From Porodaedalea pini (taxonomy: Eukaryota; Basidiomycota; Agaricomycetes; Hymenochaetales; Hymenochaetaceae), in assembly GCA_002794775.1 (NCBI GenBank), contig NBAY01000107.1, positions 1 through 64,000 of the forward strand: 64,000 nucleotides of DNA. The letters run 5' to 3'. Below the pieces are notes generated by a model that saw only the letters and a list, made by a program, of their open reading frames with translations, ran no database searches and was not told the DNA's origin. Below are positions 58,424 through 64,000 of this stretch, in pieces. The stretch's first letter is position 1. Each line of letters opens with the position of its first letter. The position numbers were made by a program, and so were the translations under genes.

Positions 58424-61400
58424 CTACCATGGTGTCCCACGCAGACCATAGCTCGTTGATTGTTCGATAGATGTATTGTTCGTTAACTGTGATCATTTAT
58501 CATCAATATTAATCAGTTTCATCATAAGACACCGGTGGAGGGGAAGAGAACACCGCGTACCGCAACATTGATCTGTTTGTGCACGAAACATAGAACTGGA
58601 GTAAAAGAAAAGCGTGGGACCAGTCAGATCTCACTCGAGGAAACCCACAGGATGTGATGGAAAAGCGAGAAAGCGAGAAAGACGGTGCTTACAATCAATA
58701 TAAGCCATCGCTCCACAGTTCGTATCCTCTATGAGCATATCGCTTAGCTCGAGCTCCGCAGCATCGAGGTTCTGGCGCGCAATCATCAAGCGCAACATCA
58801 CGCCCGAACGCTCCGCCGTCCGATACGCGAGAATGTTGCGGACCTGCGTCGAGAGGCGAGTGGGTAGTACGGGAAGAGCGGTCTTTGGAGATGCAAAAAG
58901 AGCTGGGTAAGATTGTTATAGATGATCCTAAGATGTATATACATACAATGGTCGGGTCAACGTCGTGCGGTGACTCAACACCAAACAAGTCAAGTAAGAT
59001 CTGCGGAGAGACGCTTGACCCTATCCATAGTACAATGATCTCCTCGTTATCTAAGGGGCGTGGGGAATAAGCTATGCGGTCTAGAGAGAAGGTGCTCACT
59101 CACCTATGAGATATACTCCGTCCGCATGCATACCCATGAATGTGTTGCGCATAAGTGATGGGAGTTGCAAGTTCTTCGGGTGTGATGTGTAGGTCTCAGT
59201 ACTGATTGCGGCCTCTCCGTCGCCGTATGCAACAGGTAGGGAGATGTTGTCAGTCAAATCGTGCAGAGCCAGGAAGCGCGGGTAGAGGTGATGAAGCGTC
59301 GTTCTGACAGACATGGACAACAGACGCTGAGCGTAATAATTGCGTATGTCCGCGGGAACGTTGTGAGCTATACATCAAAAAACCCTGTGAATAAAACAAG
59401 CCAGCCATAGAAATAAACAGCGAGAGGCTTGCCTCGCAAACTGCGATTCTTGTGGAGGGCAAGGGTGTATAAAGGTAAAAGCTTGAATGCTTCGGGGAGA
59501 ATGAGCTTCGAGCGTATATCTATCAATGCTTGGGTATCATTAAGTAGAGACAAACAAACGAAACGTACTTGTGAAGGCGATGTTGCGGCGGCGCAGTTCC
59601 GCCGGTAGGCGAGGAGGATGCTCGAGCATTTTTCGGTGAGTGTATCACGAATGTTCGAGAGCGAGTGATTCGCTAATGAGGTCATCGCTAAAATCCAGTT
59701 AGTTTTTGCAAATAGTGAAAGTCGGATCACCAACGTACCTTCCTTCGCGAGGAAACATACAGTTGCATCTGAGTCCGCGAAGCGGAAGACGTTTCCCGCA
59801 AGCGCGGCAACCTGGAATGCGACATTCAGCACACGCACACGGCGCGCACCACTCCGGGTAGTGTAAAGTACTGCACACTGCAAGTGCGCATATTCACGGG
59901 GATCGAGCGGCGCACCACGCCCACCTGTGTGTGAGAGCTCGACGCCAAATGCTTCGTCCGCATGCATTACACCTAGTGTTAAAGCTCCAGGCGAAATCGA
60001 TGATTCCGAGAGTGCACCATGGAATGCGCGAGTTCGCAACCCGCGAGAGACACGCACGCGAGCCTGACAGGAGTAGCCTGTCTTACGAGAGAGGATGCGC
60101 GTGAGGATAGAACGTAGGGTGGGACTGTCGCGTCGAGGGTCAAAGCGAGGAAAGAGGCGAACGTCACCACCTGTAAGACAAGAGAGGACGCCTGTACATC
60201 ATAGGAAGTTCAGTCAAAGAAAATTTATTTCCGCTGAGAAATGGCCTGCACCTATCGAAGCAAAGTCGACATATGCTATTGTACCCGTACCGACGAGCAT
60301 GGAGAGGCCAATACCCGCCTCTGCGAGTTCCTCGCCAAGATCCAGCCACATCGGATCTCGCGGCATGAAGAGTTGCCTCTCCTTCTCTGTATCGTACATT
60401 TTGCTTTCGTCAAGACGTGCTTCGGAAACACCAGGTCCAGCGGAGCACATTGACGACTGAAAGAGGATGATCTGTCCTCCACGTCGGGCAAGCGCTGCAA
60501 GACAACCGCGCATGGCTGCCCCGAGAGCACAGAGATGAACAGGTGCAGCTTCAAAGCGCTCAGGGATCCCGTTAAGGAGACCCTCGATAATGTTTCTAGA
60601 GTAGAGCCGTGTGTAAGACTGGGAATGGAAATTGAAAGGCCACGCGCACCTCGATGCTTGCGGATCAACAAACAATGTGCCGTCTTGCAGAGGACAAAAC
60701 ATCTCTTCCTCGACATCTGGCACGACAAGCATCGCGGCCGAATCCCGTTGGCACTGTTTGAGTTCAGAATTTGAATCTTTGCAAGTAGATATGCAGACGA
60801 ACCGAAAGGTCATAGAAGTGCACTGATGTATCAAATGTCAGTATCCCGACCGTACATCGCGCAGGAATGCAAGGCTCCATCCTCCCTCCTTCGTCCGTCT
60901 CGCCACCATAAAGTACGCCTCTAATCGCCTGGCACGCCGCACGTACCATACCGATCTGCATTGCCTCCCGTGATACGTCAATTGCAAAAAGGATACGCAT
61001 CGGCTCGGGAATACGGCTAGAGCCCGCTGTTGGAGGAGATTCAGGCGTGGTATAGGAGGGAACGATGCGCGGCGGCGGGTGCGATGCAAAGTAGTCGGGA
61101 CCAACAGCAAAATCTACGGTACCCTTGTTGAGCTCTGGACGCTGCAGATGATCGAGCCGCATCTGGTTCGCGTCCAAATTGCAGAAATACTCAGGCAGCA
61201 CTAAACAGACTCGTAAGCGTCAGTGTGGAGAATGTCGCATTTGAAAAGCATACCCTCCGTCTGATGACCACAGAGGTTACATCTCCACCGTGAGCCTCCA
61301 GAGACCCAGGTGCACCAAGGGTTGATATATCCCCGACACTCTGTACATCGCGCAGGTCCATTTTCTCCGCAGTCGACGACAGGAACTTCGTCCTCGCCAG

Positions 61401-61834
61401 GTTGAAGCTCAGCAAATGGCTGGATGATGGCGGCGAGAGGAATTTGACACGAATCAGCGAGTGCGGCAGAGTGTGGAATGTGCCATGTCGTTGCACGGAC
61501 GAACCGCGGCGACGAGTTCCCTGCGGTTCTTGTGGTGAGATTAAGACGCGCTACTGAGATGGCGAAAGTACCTTGGTCTATAGAGACATAGTCCGTTGTT
61601 GAGAGCGGGACATGCTCACCGGGAAGCGTCATGTATGGCTTGCCTGCCCACACCTCCGCATCGTACTCGGCAACGTCGACCGGAGATGGAATCTGCTCGG
61701 GGTCGATGCGAGCACGGAGACCTGGCACACAATCAATAGTGGTCCAGCACAAGGTACGGCAACAACGACGGACCTTGGTATGGTTTTCCAGACGTATGCG
61801 GTGGTTGCGGGATATGCGCCCCGTGCGCGAACAT
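58424..61834 (-). CDS. SEC24: COPII coat cargo-binding subunit Sec24
   Basis: Sec24 binds cargo and SNAREs and, with Sec23, forms the inner COPII coat at ER exit sites. Fourteen exons close to 867 residues: 61774-61834, 61572-61721, 61254-61520, 60803-61200, 60650-60753, 60252-60595, 59739-60170, 59569-59687, 59433-59505, 59104-59367, 58947-59050, 58693-58882, 58561-58595, 58424-58486. The start [16 protein letters not shown] matches the family's short basidiomycete N-terminus. The zinc finger is C129/C132/C151/C154 ([18 protein letters not shown]). The trunk domain follows ([28 protein letters not shown]), then the beta-sandwich ([12 protein letters not shown]), helical ([18 protein letters not shown]) and gelsolin ([20 protein letters not shown]) domains. 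The end [16 protein letters not shown] ... LRGTPW is typical. One intron (59368-59432) appears to start with GC (CGAG|GCAAGC). Confidence 0.93.
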
Positions 61835-62205
61835 CGTGCTTGACGCCCAAGCAGCTGGTTCTTCGTGGTCGTCGCGGAGAAATGCTGACGCTGGATCACG
61901 TGGCGTGTCGGCGCGTACATTTTGCCCAAGTTGCTAGTGCTTCTTTCGTGCGATGCTTCTTTCATATTTCACCAAGTCATTGCTTGTGCCAGTGTAAGTA
62001 TTTCATACCAGCGCTTTAGGCGCAATTCCAACGAGCATACAAAATCCCCCATACTCTCTATTATATTGAAAGAATTATACAGCCCGCTCATAGAGACCAG
62101 CAAAAAGAGAAATCTAGTCAAGAACATTAATATTGTTAGCTTGTTGCAAGCAAAACTGGCTGCTGGGTTAGGCATCTAAGCCCCAGTATCTCTGACAAGT
62201 CCAGC
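61835..62205. other. Intergenic between Sec24 and RlpA-like gene C
   Basis: Sec24 promoter region and the 3' flank of the next gene. Only shadows of the Sec24 first exon are open. Confidence 0.5.
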
Positions 62206-62868
62206 TCAAATAAAGTCCCACGAGCCGGAAAGAACACCGACGGCGGTCGACGCGAACTGCTCGAACAGGCCCTCGGTAAGGTCGAGACCACCGAACGGGC
62301 AGCCAGGGCACTACAGAAGATAACGACTCTTAGCAATATAGACTTATTCCTCGGCTCAAGCAGAGGGAAATACATTATCAACAATCTGGGCGTGGACGGT
62401 CTTTCCATTGACCGTAAGGGCAATATCCTTAAAGCAGTTCGGGCCTGGGAAGCCTGAGCCGAATTGCTATCAAAAGGAAGAAAATGTTCAGCGGGGCAAG
62501 TGGCAAGTTGTTGGAGATCCTTACCTGGCTGTCCAAGGCAACGACCTGAAATGGAATAAGAGTGAGCTTCAATGTGTATATAGAGGGAAAGAAACCCATA
62601 CAAAGTCGCTGTTCGAGTAAGTCTCCCCGCAAGCCGTGCTAGATTGTCAATAGTTGCCAGCATGCTGAGAAACCAGGATATTCATGGCTAATTACGACAC
62701 TCACACGCCCACGCTAATATCATACCAAGTAAGACGTACATTGTCGAAGCTGCGCTTGTCGAGGTCGAGAGCGGGTGCCGTCAGGTTGAACTCGACAGGG
62801 CTGGCAAGAACAGCCAGAGGGAGAACGGCAGAGAGCAGAGAGAAGTTGAAGACAGCTGATACACGCAT
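62206..62868 (-). CDS. Secreted double-psi beta-barrel (RlpA/expansin-like) protein C
   Basis: Five exons (62705-62868, 62602-62638, 62525-62545, 62374-62466, 62206-62310) close to 139 residues. The signal peptide region is MRVSAVFNFSLLSAVLPLAV, with a possible KR processing site (LDLDKRSFDN). The barrel reads VRLTWYDISVGVTACG, YSNSDFVVALDSQQFG, GKTVHAQIVDNCPGCPFG and GGLDLTEGLFEQFAS, ending VGVLSGSWDFI. It has no Ser/Thr tail, so it is the basic single-domain form. Exons of 37, 21 and 93 nt match those of protein A. This strongly supports common origin and the splice model, although no long ORF is visible. Confidence 0.88.
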
Positions 62869-62974
62869 TCTGAAGTCGGCTGTAGGGACAATGAGGTCGG
62901 TGTAGTTTGAATGTTGAAGGAGCTCTGGATTGCGAATGCAAAGCAGCTTGCTTTTTTCCTACTTCAAGTCGTCT

Positions 62975-62982
62975 CTTTTATA
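62975..62982 (-). promoter_or_regulatory. TATA box of RlpA-like gene C
   Basis: TATAAAAG on the minus strand, about 107 bp upstream of the start codon. Confidence 0.5.
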
Positions 62983-64000
62983 TCCCTCTAAGACCCTTTC
63001 GGATCTCGATGGATATACAACTCGTTCAGATTCGTTCACTAAGTGGGCGTACAGATTCATTGAAATGATGAACGCCGTGGCCGTGATGCTTGATCAATGT
63101 GCCTGGTACTAGAACACCGAGCGTATTCGTATCTAAAAACAGTATGCAAAAAAGTCATGAACACACCTCGCATAGTCACTCAAGCGCCATTGTCTAGAAT
63201 TTCAGGAATTTCTGGTACCCCAAGACACATGCACCTTCTTTATGCAGCCTCGTTCGAAGGCGCTTGTGCGGCGAAGTCGTACCAGTGTTGGTTCTAGCCG
63301 CGCGCCTTCACGGTGAGCATTTAAAACCCTCCTCAGCGCTCGTACGACCTGTCACAATAAATCATTCATCGTGTGAGTACGATGTCTTCATGTTCTAAAC
63401 AAGATACTAGCTTGCCTTTGTTTCCCAAAGTATGACGCCATCTCCACATCGCACGCTAGCAACCATCGTTGCTATAGATTTCGCGGTGCGGTAACAACGG
63501 TGCTTCGATAAAGGTGTGTGTACCTTAGCGCATGGCCAGAGTAACACAAACGCAAACTCTTCCGGGTGGACGGTGACGACAGCAGCAAGTAGTTGTTAAC
63601 CGGCATCCTTTACATGGAAAATGAACAGAGATAGGAAGTCGAGAGCCGCATTAGCACGTCCGAATGGAAAGCCAATAAGAGTCAAAAATAGTGCTCAGTA
63701 GTTCGGTGTGTAAGCCTATGATCCTAAAAAAAGACAGTAAAAAGACAAAATGGCCATGGATCGTGAAGTACACCAACCACGGCTCGGTAATCCGTATGGA
63801 ACTATAGGTACTCACCAAAAAGATTCAAATCATTTTCGCGCCATAGCTGAAAGAACACAATAACAGGCAGCGCGAAGGCCTAACAAGAAGGTAAGAATGA
63901 AGCGAGGTTTTCGTCGAAAGTAAAAGCAGAAGTTCAGTAATCATACAGGGCAGAAAACCTCCACGAGGACCGCTCTTTTACAAGACATAACCAAGACGCC
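62983..64000. other. Right-edge region, no gene recognised
   Basis: Only short frames. The far right may be the flank of a gene outside the window. Confidence 0.45.

Noticed and set aside
1..64000. CRISPR arrays, rRNA or bacterial-type operons
   Set aside because: None seen; the gene structure is clearly eukaryotic and fungal.

Overview
The window reads as nuclear DNA of a mushroom-forming basidiomycete (Agaricomycetes). Genes are intron-dense with introns of about 50-70 nt, GT-AG junctions and short internal exons. Several families are typical of this group: a Plavaka-type transposase, a DUF6698-like protein, an Spt5-like KOW protein and a gypsy-like LTR. No bacterial operons, rRNA, convincing tRNA or CRISPR were seen. 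Exon models were built by hand from splice sites and reading-frame continuity; most close exactly in frame. Family names come from motif recognition, not from a search. || Layout. 0-2.1 kb: FTR1 high-affinity iron permease (minus strand), with exact ATCWGATAA iron-GATA sites in its promoter and three more at the left edge, suggesting an iron-regulated neighbour (probably the FET3 ferroxidase) just outside. 2.3-5.6 kb: a GATA-like zinc-finger protein. 5.6-9.6 kb: gene-poor, with a 640-bp CACTA-ended non-autonomous element carrying a TTA target duplication. 9.6-10.6 kb: a six-finger C2H2 plus RING protein. 10.8-11.9 kb: a small MITE-like element in front of a decayed surface-protein gene. 12.5-16.1 kb: two class 3 lipase genes on the minus strand, one intact and one killed by a 23-bp deletion. 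16.9-21.2 kb: a large coiled-coil/proline-rich protein and an HMG-box-like protein. || 21.5-34 kb is a mixed region: a protein with an N-terminal PPAY motif and a C-terminal CVIC CaaX box, an intact UbiA-family prenyltransferase and weak hypothetical genes, among decayed partial copies of housekeeping genes (CCT3, PRP17/CDC40, a Gin4/Hsl1-like kinase). 34-47 kb is an accessory block: Spt5-like KOW protein with one in-frame stop, C2H2-like protein, Hsp20-like protein, apparently intact Plavaka transposase, DUF6698-like gene frameshifted at a 12-C run, a 215-residue intronless ORF and an LTR-like sequence. || 48-49.8 kb holds an intact lipase, an inverted duplicate of the 14.8-16.5 kb segment. 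51.2-53.8 kb has two tandem secreted double-psi beta-barrel (RlpA-like) proteins; a third with the same exon pattern lies at 62.2-62.9 kb. 54.5-58.1 kb carries a small membrane protein and two very small paralogous genes starting MAR(S/T)WN that share GPPPRR and C-x4-C-x-C motifs. 58.4-61.8 kb encodes the COPII coat subunit Sec24. || Functional themes are iron uptake, secreted lipases and expansin/RlpA-like proteins, and secretion (Sec24), interrupted by transposon-rich, pseudogene-rich DNA.
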